From the NCBI RefSeq assembly GCF_009192735.1, contig NZ_VTFU01000003.1, forward strand, positions 248,001 through 312,000: a DNA stretch of 64,000 bases, in the 5' to 3' direction. Shown piece by piece: positions 55,209-64,000 of this stretch (within the stretch, counting starts at the first letter, position 1; every line of letters begins with the position of its first letter). This DNA comes from Arthrobacter gandavensis. Lineage in GTDB: Bacteria; Actinomycetota; Actinomycetes; Actinomycetales; Micrococcaceae. Both the position numbers and the translations under genes were made by a program. The notes beneath the pieces were generated by a model, which saw only the letters and a list, made by a program, of their open reading frames with translations, was not told the origin of the DNA and made no database searches.

Positions 55209-56389
55209 CAGCGCCCGTCCGGGCCGGAAAGAGATCGTCGGAAACGAGGGCGTCGGAAACGACGGCGGAACCGGCGGCGGAAACTGCTGCGGGGGATCTG
55301 AGGGCGGCAGCCCAGCCGGTGCCCGCCGCCGCCCGGCAGTCCGCCGCGGCAAGCCGAACCGGACGCCGAGCCGCGCTGCTGGGAGTATTGCTGTCACTGG
55401 CCCTTTTCCTGCTGCTGCTGGCCTCGGCGGCGGCCGGCCAGTTTCCGGTCGCCGTGCCGGACATCATCGAATCCCTCCAGCGCCGGATCGCGGGTACTCC
55501 GGCGCCCGACCCGTCAGCTGTCCTGGTGGACGGCACCCTGTGGAGCGTCCGCTTCCCCCGGCTGGTCCTGGGTCTGCTCGTGGGCGCGGCCCTGGGCATG
55601 GCCGGCGCCGTCATGCAGGGAGTCTTCGGCAACCCGCTGGCCGAGCCCGGCGTCATCGGCGTGGGATCCGGTGCTGCCGTGGGAGCCTGCCTGGTGATTG
55701 TCCTGGGCTTCGACGCCCTCACGCCGTTTGCCCTGCCGGCCGCCGCCTTCGCCGGCGGGCTCGTGACCACAGCAGCCGTCTACCTGCTCTCCCGCTCCGG
55801 AAACCGGTCCATGGTACTGACCCTGGTCCTTACCGGCATTGCGGTCAATGCCGTTGCCGGCGCGGTCATTTCCTTCCTGGTCTTCGTGGCCGACACCTCC
55901 AGCCGTGAACAGATTGTCTTCTGGCAGATGGGATCCCTGGGCGGGGCGACCTGGACCGCAGTGGGCGCTGTCGCCGTCGTCCTGGCGGCGGGCACCGCAG
56001 GTGTCCTGGGAATGTCCCGCCGGCTGGACCTGCTGGCCCTCGGCGAGCAGGCCGCCCGGCACTCGGGCGTGAACGTGGAACGGCTGCGCATCGCGGCGAT
56101 TGTCTGTGTTGCGCTCCTGACATCGGCGGCCGTGGCGTATGCCGGCGTCATCGGCTTCGTGGGCCTGATCGTGCCCCACGCGCTGCGCCTGGTGACCGGC
56201 CCCTCGCACCGGTACCTGATTCCGCTGTCCGCCGTAGCCGGCGCCCTGCTGCTTTCCGGGGCTGACCTGGTGGCCCGGACCGCCATCGCCTACGCCGACC
56301 TGCCGATCGGGATCTTCACCGCCCTGGTGGGCGGACCCGTCTTCTTCCTGCTGCTGCGCAGGACCCTGCGCCGACAAGGAGTGCTCTGA
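55205..56389 (+). CDS. hmuU: Heme ABC transporter permease HmuU
   Basis: The 394-residue protein is of the FecCD/BtuC type with about nine to ten hydrophobic segments. RFPRLVLGLLVGAALGMAGA and QGVFGNPLAEPGVIGVGSGA are the family signatures. A GFVGLIVPHALRLVTGPSHR loop contacts the ATPase. The first about 55 residues are a charged Ala/Glu-rich extension before the first helix. It is linked with hmuT by a 4-bp overlap and hmuV starts 2 bp after it. Confidence 0.94.
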   Translation: MTAPVRAGKRSSETRASETTAEPAAETAAGDLRAAAQPVPAAARQSAAASRTGRRAALLGVLLSLALFLLLLASAAAGQFPVAVPDIIESLQRRIAGTPAPDPSAVLVDGTLWSVRFPRLVLGLLVGAALGMAGAVMQGVFGNPLAEPGVIGVGSGAAVGACLVIVLGFDALTPFALPAAAFAGGLVTTAAVYLLSRSGNRSMVLTLVLTGIAVNAVAGAVISFLVFVADTSSREQIVFWQMGSLGGATWTAVGAVAVVLAAGTAGVLGMSRRLDLLALGEQAARHSGVNVERLRIAAIVCVALLTSAAVAYAGVIGFVGLIVPHALRLVTGPSHRYLIPLSAVAGALLLSGADLVARTAIAYADLPIGIFTALVGGPVFFLLLRRTLRRQGVL

Positions 56390-56391
56390 CC

Positions 56392-57234
56392 ATGGCGCCG
56401 ACGACCCGCCGGAAAACTCCCGGAACCACCGGACCGGCGCCCGCCCCGCCGGACCAGCCCGACGCCGGCCCGCTGCTGGCGGCCCAGGATGTCGTCTATG
56501 CCCCGGGCGGACAGCCGGTGCTGCGGGGCATCTCCCTGGCCCTGCAGCCGGGCGAGGTCACCGTGATCATCGGCCCCAACGGGGCCGGGAAGTCCACGCT
56601 GCTCTCCGTCCTGGCCGGCGACGCTGTTCCGGATTCCGGCACGGTGGAACTGGCCGGACGCCCGCTGCGCTCCTGGAAAACCGGTGATGCCGCGCGCCGG
56701 CGGGCCGTGATGGCGCAGGACACCTCGGTCGCTTTCCCTTTTCCCGTGCAGGAAGTGGTGCAGATGGGCCGCAACCCGTGGCGGAAGACGCCCCGGGAAC
56801 ACGAGGACGGCGTCGTGGTGGACCAGGCCATGGGCACCACCGGCATCCGGGAACTCGCCGGACGCAGCGTGACCCTGCTGTCCGGCGGGGAACGCCAGCG
56901 GACCGCACTGTCCCGCGTCCTGGCGCAGCAGGGCAGTGTCCTGCTGCTCGACGAGCCGGTCTCCGCCATGGACATCCGGCACCAGGAACAGACCCTGAAA
57001 ACCTGCCGACGGCTGGCCGCGGAGGGCGCCGCCATCGCCGTTGTCCTTCACGATCTGGATGCGGCGGCCGCTTATGCGGACCGGTTGGTCCTTCTGCAGG
57101 ACGGACGAATCCGCGCCGTCGGAAGCGTCGCCGAAATCTGCCGGGCGGAGATCCTCAGCGACGTGTACGGCACCCCCATTGAGGTCTTCCGCCTCGCGGA
57201 AGCGGGCCGCCTGCGGGTCGCCCCGGTACGTTGA
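56392..57234 (+). CDS. hmuV: Heme ABC transporter ATPase HmuV
   Basis: The 280-residue ATPase has Walker A GPNGAGKSTLL, signature LSGGERQRTALSRVLAQ and Walker B LLLDEPVSAMDI, with switch histidine in AVVLHDLDAAAAYAD. It drives heme import through HmuU. It begins 2 bp after hmuU and completes HtaA-HmuT-HmuU-HmuV. Confidence 0.94.
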   Translation: MAPTTRRKTPGTTGPAPAPPDQPDAGPLLAAQDVVYAPGGQPVLRGISLALQPGEVTVIIGPNGAGKSTLLSVLAGDAVPDSGTVELAGRPLRSWKTGDAARRRAVMAQDTSVAFPFPVQEVVQMGRNPWRKTPREHEDGVVVDQAMGTTGIRELAGRSVTLLSGGERQRTALSRVLAQQGSVLLLDEPVSAMDIRHQEQTLKTCRRLAAEGAAIAVVLHDLDAAAAYADRLVLLQDGRIRAVGSVAEICRAEILSDVYGTPIEVFRLAEAGRLRVAPVR

Positions 57235-57266
57235 GGCTCCCGCTCGAGCCCGCAGAAAAGTCCAGA

Positions 57267-57968
57267 TCAGGGCCAGGAGTCCTCCTCCTCGTGGCAAATG
57301 ACCATTTCCCTGATTTCGCAGCCGCGCGGCTGGTGCAGGGCAAAGAGAATAGCCTCGGCCACGCGCATCGGGTCATTGAGCCGGGAATCGTCCTGCGGTT
57401 TGTACTGCTCCGTCCGGTCGTCGAAAAAGTGCGTTTTCATTCCGGAGGGGATCATGGTGGTCACGCCCATGCGGCCGCGGGTCTCGGCCGCGAGGGCACG
57501 GCTGAAACCGATCACGCCGAACTTCGAGGCGCAGTAGGCGGTGGCATCCGAGACGGCTTTGATGCCCAGGCTGGAGGCCACGGTCACGGCCCGGCCGTGG
57601 CTGTCGAGCAGGTGGGGGAGGGCTGCGCGGACCACTGAAACGGTGCCGAGCAGGTTCACTCCGATCACCTTTTCCCATTCTTCGGCGGCCACGTCCTCCA
57701 GCCGGCCGCAGCGGTCGATTCCCGCCGCGGTCACCACCGCGTCCAGGCCGCCCAGGGACTCGGCGGCCTCACGGACGGCGGCCTCAACGGCGGCCCGGTC
57801 CGCGACGTCCACTTCAATGGCTTTTGCCGCGCTGACGGAGCTGATGTTCCGGTCCAGCACGACGGCGGTTCCGCCGGCGGCGGTGACTGACTGGACCACG
57901 GCGGCGCCCAGGCCTGAGCCGCCGCCGGTCACGAGAACCCGGCCGGGGTTGGAGAGTTGCAGAGTCAT
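57267..57968 (-). CDS. Short-chain dehydrogenase/reductase (SDR)
   Basis: A classical SDR of 233 residues. The cofactor motif is TGGGSGLGAAVV near residue 15, followed by VLDRN, an acidic end suggesting NAD preference. The catalytic pair is in YCASKFGVIGF, with a Ser in VTVASSLGIKA. The substrate is unknown. It lies 91 bp after the second hldE-like gene and may be the last gene of that operon. It converges on hmuV. Confidence 0.9.
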   Translation of the reverse strand: MTLQLSNPGRVLVTGGGSGLGAAVVQSVTAAGGTAVVLDRNISSVSAAKAIEVDVADRAAVEAAVREAAESLGGLDAVVTAAGIDRCGRLEDVAAEEWEKVIGVNLLGTVSVVRAALPHLLDSHGRAVTVASSLGIKAVSDATAYCASKFGVIGFSRALAAETRGRMGVTTMIPSGMKTHFFDDRTEQYKPQDDSRLNDPMRVAEAILFALHQPRGCEIREMVICHEEEDSWP

Positions 57969-58059
57969 GGGTTTCCTTTCATGGATGTCCGGCGTCGGAG
58001 GATGCCGGAGACAAATCGGATGTTCCGCCGGACATGGGCGGAACGGGCAGTGCCGGCCG

Positions 58060-59424
58060 CTAACCCACCTTCGCCAGGGCCGCTGCCAGTGCGGTGGTGG
58101 ACCGGGCGGGATGGTAGGGGACCGTCACGGTTTCTCCGCCCCAGGCTTTGATGAGCCGGGCTTCGGGCAGCTGGTCTTCGCGGTAGTCGCCGCCCTTGAC
58201 CCAGATGTCCGGCCGCAGCCGTTCCAGCGCCGCTTCCGGGGTGTCCTCCTCGAAAACGAGGACTCCGTCCACACAGCCCAGGGACAGCAGCAGTTCGGCC
58301 CGGTCCTCCTGGGCGATGATGGGGCGCTGTTCGCCCTTGAGCCTGCGGACCGAGCTGTCGGAGTTCAAGACCACAATCAGGCAGTCGCCCAGCCGCCGTG
58401 CCGCGGACAGGGTCCGGGCATGCCCGGCATGCAGCAGGTCAAAGCAGCCGCCGGTGGCAACCACGGTTCCGCCGCGCCCGCGCACCGTCCGGGCGGCGGA
58501 CAGCGCATCCAGGCTGCCGCTGTGCAGCTGGACCGGAGGCTCTTCCCGCTGCAGCGCTGAAACTCCGCCGGCGGCGAGGAACCCGGCGGCTGCCTGCACC
58601 GCCTGCTCAACGGCTGGTTCCAGGGCGGACCCGCGGGCCAGGGCCGTAATCAGTGTTGCGGCGAACCGGTCACCGGCGCCGCAGGTATCTCCGGCCTGCA
58701 CTTCCGGGGCTGGAATCACCTGGGGCAGGCCGGCGGCCGGAAGCACGAGTGCTCCCAGCGAGCCCAGCGTCACCACCACGGACCGGCTGTGCCATTGTCC
58801 GAGGAGCGTTTCCGCGGCATGCAGGGCTGCTGGAATTCCGGCGCTTCCGCCGGTCCCGGCGCTGCGCAGCGCTTCGGGCAGGTTGGGCGTGACGGCGGCA
58901 ACGCCGGGCACCGGATCCGCCCCGGCCGGATGCGGGTCCCAGATCACCGGCACCCGTCCGGCCAGTTCGGCCAGGGCTTCGCGCAGCCGGGGGCTGGCGG
59001 TCAGGCCGCGGCCGTAGTCCGCGACCACCACCGCGTCCGCAGCGGAAAGGACCGAAAGCATCTGCGCCGTGACCACGGGCACCGGCGGGGGTGAGCAGCC
59101 CTCGTCAAAGCGCACCACGGCCTGGTCGCCGGCACGGATCCGCGTCTTGACCGGTGTCGGTGCGCCGGAGGGGCCAGCGGTGACGGCGATGCCGGTAAGG
59201 GCATCACGCAGGTCGGCGGAAGCGGCGTCGTCGGATAATACGGTCACCAGCGCCACGTCGCTGCCGTCGCGGGCAAGCATCCGGGCGACCAGCCCGGCCC
59301 CTCCGGCGCGCCTTCGGGTACTGTCCACGTCCACCACCGGAACCGGAGCGTCGGGGGAGAGCCGCTGCGCGCTTCCGGTGATATCGGTGTCCAGCAGAAC
59401 GTCACCAACCACCACGATTTTCAC
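58060..59424 (-). CDS. hldE: HldE-like bifunctional kinase/nucleotidyltransferase, copy 2
   Basis: The 454-residue protein has the same two-domain plan as copy 1. The kinase part has VVGDVLLDTDITG, RRAGGAGLVARMLA and DTCGAGDRFAATL. The nucleotidyltransferase part (about 318-445) has TGGCFDLLHAGHARTL and WVKGGDY. The kinase domain is somewhat shorter and the sugar-binding N-terminus differs from copy 1, so it may use another sugar phosphate. It overlaps the gmhA-like gene by 4 bp. Confidence 0.87.
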   Translation of the reverse strand: MKIVVVGDVLLDTDITGSAQRLSPDAPVPVVDVDSTRRRAGGAGLVARMLARDGSDVALVTVLSDDAASADLRDALTGIAVTAGPSGAPTPVKTRIRAGDQAVVRFDEGCSPPPVPVVTAQMLSVLSAADAVVVADYGRGLTASPRLREALAELAGRVPVIWDPHPAGADPVPGVAAVTPNLPEALRSAGTGGSAGIPAALHAAETLLGQWHSRSVVVTLGSLGALVLPAAGLPQVIPAPEVQAGDTCGAGDRFAATLITALARGSALEPAVEQAVQAAAGFLAAGGVSALQREEPPVQLHSGSLDALSAARTVRGRGGTVVATGGCFDLLHAGHARTLSAARRLGDCLIVVLNSDSSVRRLKGEQRPIIAQEDRAELLLSLGCVDGVLVFEEDTPEAALERLRPDIWVKGGDYREDQLPEARLIKAWGGETVTVPYHPARSTTALAAALAKVG

Positions 59425-60119
59425 GGCTGTTCCTTCCCGCCGCGGCGGAACACCTCGGCGTCAAAGGCCCGGCACAACGCATGCAGGGCAATCAAGTGGG
59501 CCTCCTGGGCATTGGCGGACCGCGCATCGATGGTGACGGCGTCGTCGCAGGCCTCGCTGAGCGGATTCGGCCCGCGGCCCGTGAGCGCCCAGGTGGTAAT
59601 CCCGGCCGTGCGGGCGGCCTCGGCGGCGCGCAGCAGGTTGGGGCTGCGGCCGCTGGTGGAGAGCAGCATCAGCACATCACCGCGGCGTCCGTGGCCCAGC
59701 ACCTGCCTGGCGTAGAGCTGCTCGAAGCCGTAGTCGTTGGCGATGGCCGTCACGGCGGATGTTTCCGCATGCAGGGCAATGGCCGAGAACGGTCTCCGTT
59801 CGCCGTCGAACCTTCCCACCAGCTCCGCCGTCAGGTGCTGGGCCTCCGCCGCGGATCCGCCGTTGCCGGCGGCCAGCAGGCGCTGCCCGGCCAGGAGGCG
59901 GACGGCGAGTTCCACACCCCATCCGGTCAACCGCCGGGCCTGCGCCTCGACGGATGCCACCGCCGGCCGCAGATCGGACAGGTGCTGCAGGACGGCGAGG
60001 TGAGCTGATTGGTGCGCCGAATGCTGGGCAGGGGAGAGAAGGGTGTCCGGGGTGCTGGAGGACTGTGCAGCGGCCAGCATGGTGCCGATGGCCGTGGTTT
60101 CCGGGGTCTTGGGCTTCAC
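59421..60119 (-). CDS. gmhA: SIS-domain phosphoheptose isomerase-like protein (GmhA)
   Basis: A 232-residue protein. [20 protein letters not shown] and [14 protein letters not shown] are the SIS phosphosugar signatures of GmhA, which converts sedoheptulose 7-phosphate to D-glycero-D-manno-heptose 7-phosphate. The first about 35 residues are an extension absent in E. coli GmhA. The C-terminal helix has [14 protein letters not shown], in which His is a zinc ligand in GmhA. It lies in a run of genes with 4-bp overlaps, together with hldE- and gmhB-like genes. Confidence 0.9.
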   Translation of the reverse strand: MKPKTPETTAIGTMLAAAQSSSTPDTLLSPAQHSAHQSAHLAVLQHLSDLRPAVASVEAQARRLTGWGVELAVRLLAGQRLLAAGNGGSAAEAQHLTAELVGRFDGERRPFSAIALHAETSAVTAIANDYGFEQLYARQVLGHGRRGDVLMLLSTSGRSPNLLRAAEAARTAGITTWALTGRGPNPLSEACDDAVTIDARSANAQEAHLIALHALCRAFDAEVFRRGGKEQP

Positions 60120-61384
60120 AGCGCTTTCCCTCCCAACGGCTGCAGGCTGTCCCGGCGGACGGCCGGCATGCTGTCCATGGCCACCTGGTATGCCTTTTCG
60201 GTGTCGGCCGCCACCCTGGCCCAGGAGTAACGGCCCCTGGCACGCTGCCGTCCGGCAGCACCCAGCCGGGCGGCATATTCCGGGTTGCTCAGCAGCTCGA
60301 ACAGGGCCGAGGCCAGTGCCCGCGGGTCGCGCGGCGGCACGTGCAGCCCGGTTTTGCCGTGCACCACAGTGTCAATGAGCCCGCCCACGGCTGACGCCAC
60401 CACCGGAACGCCGCAGGCCATGGCCTCCAGGGGAACGATGCCGAACGGCTCGTACCAGGGGGCGCAGACCACGGCGTCGGCGCTGCGGAGCACCGCCGGC
60501 ATTTGTTCCCGGGGAACCTGCCCGCGCAGCACCACGCGGTCTGCCACTCCCAGAATGCGGGCCAGCGCCAGCAGCCGCTGGGCTTCCGGATCGGAGGCCA
60601 CGCCGGCGGAGTCGGAGGCGCCGCCCACAATCAGCAGTTCGACGTCGTCGAGGCCCTTTTCCGCCAGCAGCGCCAGTGCCTGAACCGCCAAATCCACGCC
60701 CTTGCGCGGAACGAGGCGGCCGACGGCGGCAATCCGAAAGCGCCGCCCCTTCGGCTCGGCCGGTCCGCCGGACCCGAAAAGGTCCAAGTCGACTCCGCAG
60801 GGAGCAACGGAAATCCGGTTCCCCTGAACACCCATGGCCTTGAGCTCAAAGACCTCGTCCGAGCAGGTGGCAATGACGCGGTCCGCGGTGCGCCCCACGG
60901 ACGGCTCCAGCCAGGTGCGCTGCGGAGGGCTGGTGTCCTCGGTGCCCTGGTGGCGCTTTTTTACCGTGCCCAGGGCGTGAAAGGTCTGCAGCACCGGCAC
61001 GGGACAGCCCGGTGCTTCGACCCGCCGGGCGGCTTCCAGCGCGGCTACCCCTGACATCCAAAAGTGGGCGTGCACCACGTCCGGCGGCGAGGCGCCCCAG
61101 TCAGTGCTGATACCCTCGGCCAATTCCCGCATGTACGGCAGCAGGACGTCCTTGGGCAGGGTGCGCGCCGGTCCCGCGGCCACATGCACCACATCCAGCC
61201 CCTCACACACCGGAACCACGTCCGGCAGGCCGGGGTCGTCACGGCGGGTATAGACGCGTACGGAATGCCCCCGGCGCGCCAGCGCCACGGACAGTGCGGC
61301 AACGTGGACGTTCTGGCCGCCTGCATCGACCCCGCCCAGGGCGGCCAGCGGACTGGCGTGTTCGGACACCATTGAGATTTTCAC
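60116..61384 (-). CDS. Glycosyltransferase family 4
   Basis: The 422-residue GT-B enzyme has the N-terminal acceptor motif [20 protein letters not shown] and the C-terminal donor signature [20 protein letters not shown]. It looks like MshA and sucrose-phosphate-synthase relatives, but the SGDAG signature of MshA is lacking. The GTG at 61384 is chosen because homology begins at [12 protein letters not shown] and GGAGGGGG lies upstream. It overlaps both neighbours by 4 bp. Confidence 0.88.
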   Translation of the reverse strand: MKISMVSEHASPLAALGGVDAGGQNVHVAALSVALARRGHSVRVYTRRDDPGLPDVVPVCEGLDVVHVAAGPARTLPKDVLLPYMRELAEGISTDWGASPPDVVHAHFWMSGVAALEAARRVEAPGCPVPVLQTFHALGTVKKRHQGTEDTSPPQRTWLEPSVGRTADRVIATCSDEVFELKAMGVQGNRISVAPCGVDLDLFGSGGPAEPKGRRFRIAAVGRLVPRKGVDLAVQALALLAEKGLDDVELLIVGGASDSAGVASDPEAQRLLALARILGVADRVVLRGQVPREQMPAVLRSADAVVCAPWYEPFGIVPLEAMACGVPVVASAVGGLIDTVVHGKTGLHVPPRDPRALASALFELLSNPEYAARLGAAGRQRARGRYSWARVAADTEKAYQVAMDSMPAVRRDSLQPLGGKAL

Positions 61385-62448
61385 TGCATTCCCCCTCCGG
61401 CAGCTCCTGACAGTTCCGTTCGCCGCTGCTGCGGCAATTCCCCGGTGGCAACGGGGCAGCTCAAGACGGGGACCGTGCTGCCTCCGCGCGTCGTGATGTC
61501 GGACAGTGTGTTGTCCCACGCCGCCAGGAAAGCCGCCAGGCCGTAGTGTTCCAGCGCAAATTCCCGGGCGGCCATGCCCCGCCTGCGTGCTTCGTCCGGA
61601 TCGGTGAGCAGCTCAGCGGCCGTCCGCACCAAATCCTGCACGTCCGCCGAGATCCGCCCGGCTTCCGGGGGGACGGCGCGGACAGCTTCGGTGGTGGCCA
61701 GCGCCAGCACCGGAAGACCCAGGTGCATCGCTTCGAGGAGGGACAGCCCCAGGGACGTCCAGCGCATGGGATGGACGTAGGCGCGGCATCCACTCAGTTC
61801 CGTGTGCAGCTGCTCAGCCGGCAGGTCTCCGCGGACAGACAGTTCATCGAGGCCCAGGCCGGTGGCGGCGCCCAGTCCCTCAGTCCCCATTCCAAACACT
61901 TCCAGCCGCGCGGCGCGGGCAAAGCGTGGCAGGAGGTCAGTGCCGGTGACCCGCCAGCGCCGCACCGGTTCGTTAATCACCACGCCCAAATGCTCCCGTT
62001 CGCCCGTGTACCGGTAGCCGGGGTCCGGAATGCCGTGCTCGATGACCCGCACGGGGGCCCGGCCGCTGTCCCAGAACAGCTCATTGAAGTGGGTGACGTG
62101 GACTATGGGAATGCTGCTCTGGTCCGCCAGCGGATGGAGCGAACCCGGCACGCTGCCGCGGGGAGTGTTGTGTTCCAGATACACGGCCGGCAAATCGATG
62201 CCGGGCCGCCGGCCCAGCAGGCGCTCGCACGCGGCGATCTCCTCCGGGCGCTGGAGTACGACGGCGTCAATTCCGGCGTCGCGCAGGTCCCCGGGCGCGC
62301 ATTCGACAGCCGATGCCGGCCACCTCCGCCCGCCCCTGCCCAGCCCCCACGGGCCGCCGTCCGCGGTGACCGGAAGGATGTACTCGTGCTGCCCGCGGAC
62401 AAACGCTTCCATCCAGCCGCCGTGCACATGCCAAAGCAGGATCCTCAT
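61381..62448 (-). CDS. Glycosyltransferase (GT-B fold, family 4-like)
   Basis: A 355-residue protein. The N-terminus is [20 protein letters not shown], and the C-terminal donor region has [21 protein letters not shown], matching the E-x7-E pattern of GT4. [14 protein letters not shown] precedes the Rossmann switch. GAGGA lies before the ATG. It is one of four consecutive carbohydrate genes with 4-bp overlaps. Confidence 0.85.
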   Translation of the reverse strand: MRILLWHVHGGWMEAFVRGQHEYILPVTADGGPWGLGRGGRRWPASAVECAPGDLRDAGIDAVVLQRPEEIAACERLLGRRPGIDLPAVYLEHNTPRGSVPGSLHPLADQSSIPIVHVTHFNELFWDSGRAPVRVIEHGIPDPGYRYTGEREHLGVVINEPVRRWRVTGTDLLPRFARAARLEVFGMGTEGLGAATGLGLDELSVRGDLPAEQLHTELSGCRAYVHPMRWTSLGLSLLEAMHLGLPVLALATTEAVRAVPPEAGRISADVQDLVRTAAELLTDPDEARRRGMAAREFALEHYGLAAFLAAWDNTLSDITTRGGSTVPVLSCPVATGELPQQRRTELSGAAGGGMQ

Positions 62449-63509
62449 ACAGTCCTCGTTTCTCTCCGCGTTCCCAGGGAAGTCACGCCGGTGGTCAAGC
62501 GATGTACGGCTTCCACCACCTGTTCCGGAGTCACGCCGGACAGGCAGGGGTGTCCGGGGACGGGGCATTCGCGGGCCCGGCTTAGCCGGCAGGGCGCATT
62601 TTGGTCGCCCAGCAGTTCCAGGGGCACCCGGTACGGAGCCCAGCGCACGGCTGGAACCACGGGCGCGAACAGGCTCACGACGGGAGTTCCGACCGCCGCC
62701 GCCAGATGGGCCGGTCCGGTGTTGCCCACGACAACGGCTGATGCGCCGGCAAGCACGCCCGCCAGGGAGCGCAGGTTGGTGCGCCCGCCCAGGTCCAGTC
62801 CCGCCACGCCCGCCACCGTGGCCGTGAGCCGCGTTTCTGCGGGTCCACCGGTGACGAGCACCCGGTATCCGGCGGCGGTCAGCAGCTCCACCACGGCGGC
62901 GTGGTGCAGGGCCGGCCACGCGCGGGCCGGCACCGCAGCCCCGGGATGGACCACCACATAGGGTCCTTCGCCCACCAGGTGCCCAACGTCACCGGTGCCG
63001 CGCAGGCGCAGGCGTCCGTCGTCGTCGTCGGGAAGGCGGTAGCCGGCCGCCGCGGCGATCTGGAGCGCACGGGTTGCTTCGGGCTGGTCCTCGGGAAAAT
63101 CTTCCCCGGGCCGCAGGCGGACATCCAGGAGCGAACCCGCATAGTCCACGGACGCGCCGGTGATCCGGGAAACACCTGCCAGGCGCAGCACCATGGCAAG
63201 GGGAAGCGGGGACTGGTGAAAGGACGTGAGGATCACCGCTTCCTCGATCTCCGCGCTGCGGATGTCCTGTTCCAGGCTGGTGAGGGAAGCGGCGCTTACC
63301 GCTGGCGCCGGGTCGCTGATCCAGGGGGCGTTCCAGGTGAGGACGCTCTCGGCGCCGGGAAGGAGCCGCCCGGCGTCGGCGCCCCGGGGTCCGCAGAGCA
63401 GGGTGACGCGGGTGTGCGGCGCGGCGGCGACGGCGCGAACGGCCGGCCCTGCGAGCAGGACATCCCCGGCGCTGTCCAGCCGGGCCACCAGGACGCCGCC
63501 GCGTGTCAC
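62445..63509 (-). CDS. Glycosyltransferase family 9 (heptosyltransferase-like), copy 2
   Basis: A 354-residue GT-B enzyme like WaaF. It has GGVLVARLDSAGDVLLAGPA, VVVHPGAAVPARAWP and VGNTGPAHLAAAVGTPVVSL. A C-terminal RECPVPGHPC stretch has a Cys pair. The GTG start overlaps the stop of the preceding phosphatase gene, and the stop overlaps the next start by ATGA. It pairs with the GT9 at 49706 as a second heptosyltransferase-like enzyme. Confidence 0.9.
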   Translation of the reverse strand: MTRGGVLVARLDSAGDVLLAGPAVRAVAAAPHTRVTLLCGPRGADAGRLLPGAESVLTWNAPWISDPAPAVSAASLTSLEQDIRSAEIEEAVILTSFHQSPLPLAMVLRLAGVSRITGASVDYAGSLLDVRLRPGEDFPEDQPEATRALQIAAAAGYRLPDDDDGRLRLRGTGDVGHLVGEGPYVVVHPGAAVPARAWPALHHAAVVELLTAAGYRVLVTGGPAETRLTATVAGVAGLDLGGRTNLRSLAGVLAGASAVVVGNTGPAHLAAAVGTPVVSLFAPVVPAVRWAPYRVPLELLGDQNAPCRLSRARECPVPGHPCLSGVTPEQVVEAVHRLTTGVTSLGTRRETRTV

Positions 63510-64000
63510 GGGCGGTCCAGGAGCAGTGCGACGGCGCCGGCCAGATCCGCGGCCACCAGGGGAGCGGCGGCGGTTTCCTCGGGGCGGGTGACGGGTGTGG
63601 GGACCAGGACGGCGCGGGCACCGGCTGCTTCAGCGGCGTCCATGTCCGCGCCGATGTCCCCGATCACTGCGACCTCTGCGGGCTGCAGGCCCAGCCTGGC
63701 GCAGGCGCTGTGGATCATGCCCGGCTGTGGTTTGCGGCAGGAGCAGCCGTCCCCGGGACCGTGCGGGCAGATTTCCCAGACGTCGAAGCGGCCGAGCAGG
63801 TGCTGGATCCGGGCGTTAACCGCGTTCACCTCGGTTCTGGTGAGCAGCCCGCGTGCAATTCCGGATTGGTTGGTGATGACGCCCGTCCGGATGCCGTGCC
63901 CGCGCAGTGTCCGCATGACGCCGGCCGCCTGCGGGAAGGGATCAACGAGGGTGGGGTTGCCGTTGTACGGGACATCCCGGACCAGCGTCCCATCGCGGTC
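63506..64000 (-). CDS. gmhB: HAD-IIIA phosphatase, GmhB-like, N-terminus beyond window
   Basis: The visible 164 residues begin in the catalytic motif DRDGTLV and continue VITNQSGIARGLLTR, with a zinc loop CPHGPGDGCSCRKPQPGM and VIGDIGADMDAAEAAGA. All match D,D-heptose 1,7-bisphosphate phosphatase GmhB, which sits between the two HldE steps. Only a few N-terminal residues should be missing. It is the first visible gene of the minus-strand operon. Confidence 0.9.
   Translation of the reverse strand, partial: DRDGTLVRDVPYNGNPTLVDPFPQAAGVMRTLRGHGIRTGVITNQSGIARGLLTRTEVNAVNARIQHLLGRFDVWEICPHGPGDGCSCRKPQPGMIHSACARLGLQPAEVAVIGDIGADMDAAEAAGARAVLVPTPVTRPEETAAAPLVAADLAGAVALLLDRP

Overview
The window is a high-GC actinobacterial chromosome segment. 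The best fit is a member of the Micrococcaceae close to Arthrobacter. This rests on a mycothiol gene (mshA), an actinobacterial-type Ino1, a cysteine-free bS18, TANNNT -10 boxes, many GTG starts and 4-bp ATGA/GTGA overlaps, plus the block trxA-trxB-pseudokinase-murJ-NUDIX-cca. In actinobacteria that block lies on one flank of the dnaA/oriC region. The replication origin is therefore expected a short distance beyond the left edge; this is inferred from family gene order and not seen here.

Layout. Positions 1-7.7 kb hold the thioredoxin system behind a SigR/SigH-type promoter, a MurJ/pseudokinase cell-wall module, a NUDIX hydrolase, the CCA enzyme and a histidine phosphatase. Positions 7.75-8.55 kb form an unassigned stretch with tiny overlapping ORFs. 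Positions 9-13.2 kb carry mshA, fhs and ino1. Positions 13.4-21.7 kb carry membrane and accessory genes: a GT87-like protein, an FAD oxidoreductase, a HicA-like protein, an ABM protein, an ABC-F protein and an MFS transporter. Positions 21.8-27.6 kb hold three ATPase/permease ABC exporter pairs, two of them a tandem duplication. M18 aminopeptidase follows, then the classic rpsF-ssb-rpsR-rplI operon and dnaB (29.2-33.1 kb). The 649-bp gap before dnaB contains about ten DnaA-box-like sites around an A+T-rich core and is the most surprising non-coding feature of the window.

Positions 33.9-41.6 kb hold a second ABC-F gene behind a likely antibiotic-responsive attenuator with a 4-codon leader ORF. 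Next come a KimA-like permease, an Rpf-LysM gene behind a structured leader RNA, a coupled MoaD/ThiS plus BNR-propeller pair and a DUF4031-HD fusion. Positions 41.7-45.6 kb carry MFS, MATE and small membrane genes.

The right third (45.7-64 kb) is an accessory-looking sugar locus. Two tightly overlapping minus-strand operons encode heptose-type activation enzymes: two HldE-like kinase/nucleotidyltransferases, a GmhA-like isomerase and a GmhB-like phosphatase, with five glycosyltransferases of families 2, 4 and 9, an aldehyde dehydrogenase and an SDR. Together they could make and transfer an ADP-heptose-like sugar to a surface glycan in a Gram-positive cell. Between the two halves sits a heme-iron acquisition block: heme oxygenase diverging from an HtaA surface protein and HmuTUV, with a DtxR-like operator between them. 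No rRNA, tRNA, insertion sequence, prophage or CRISPR array was recognised.
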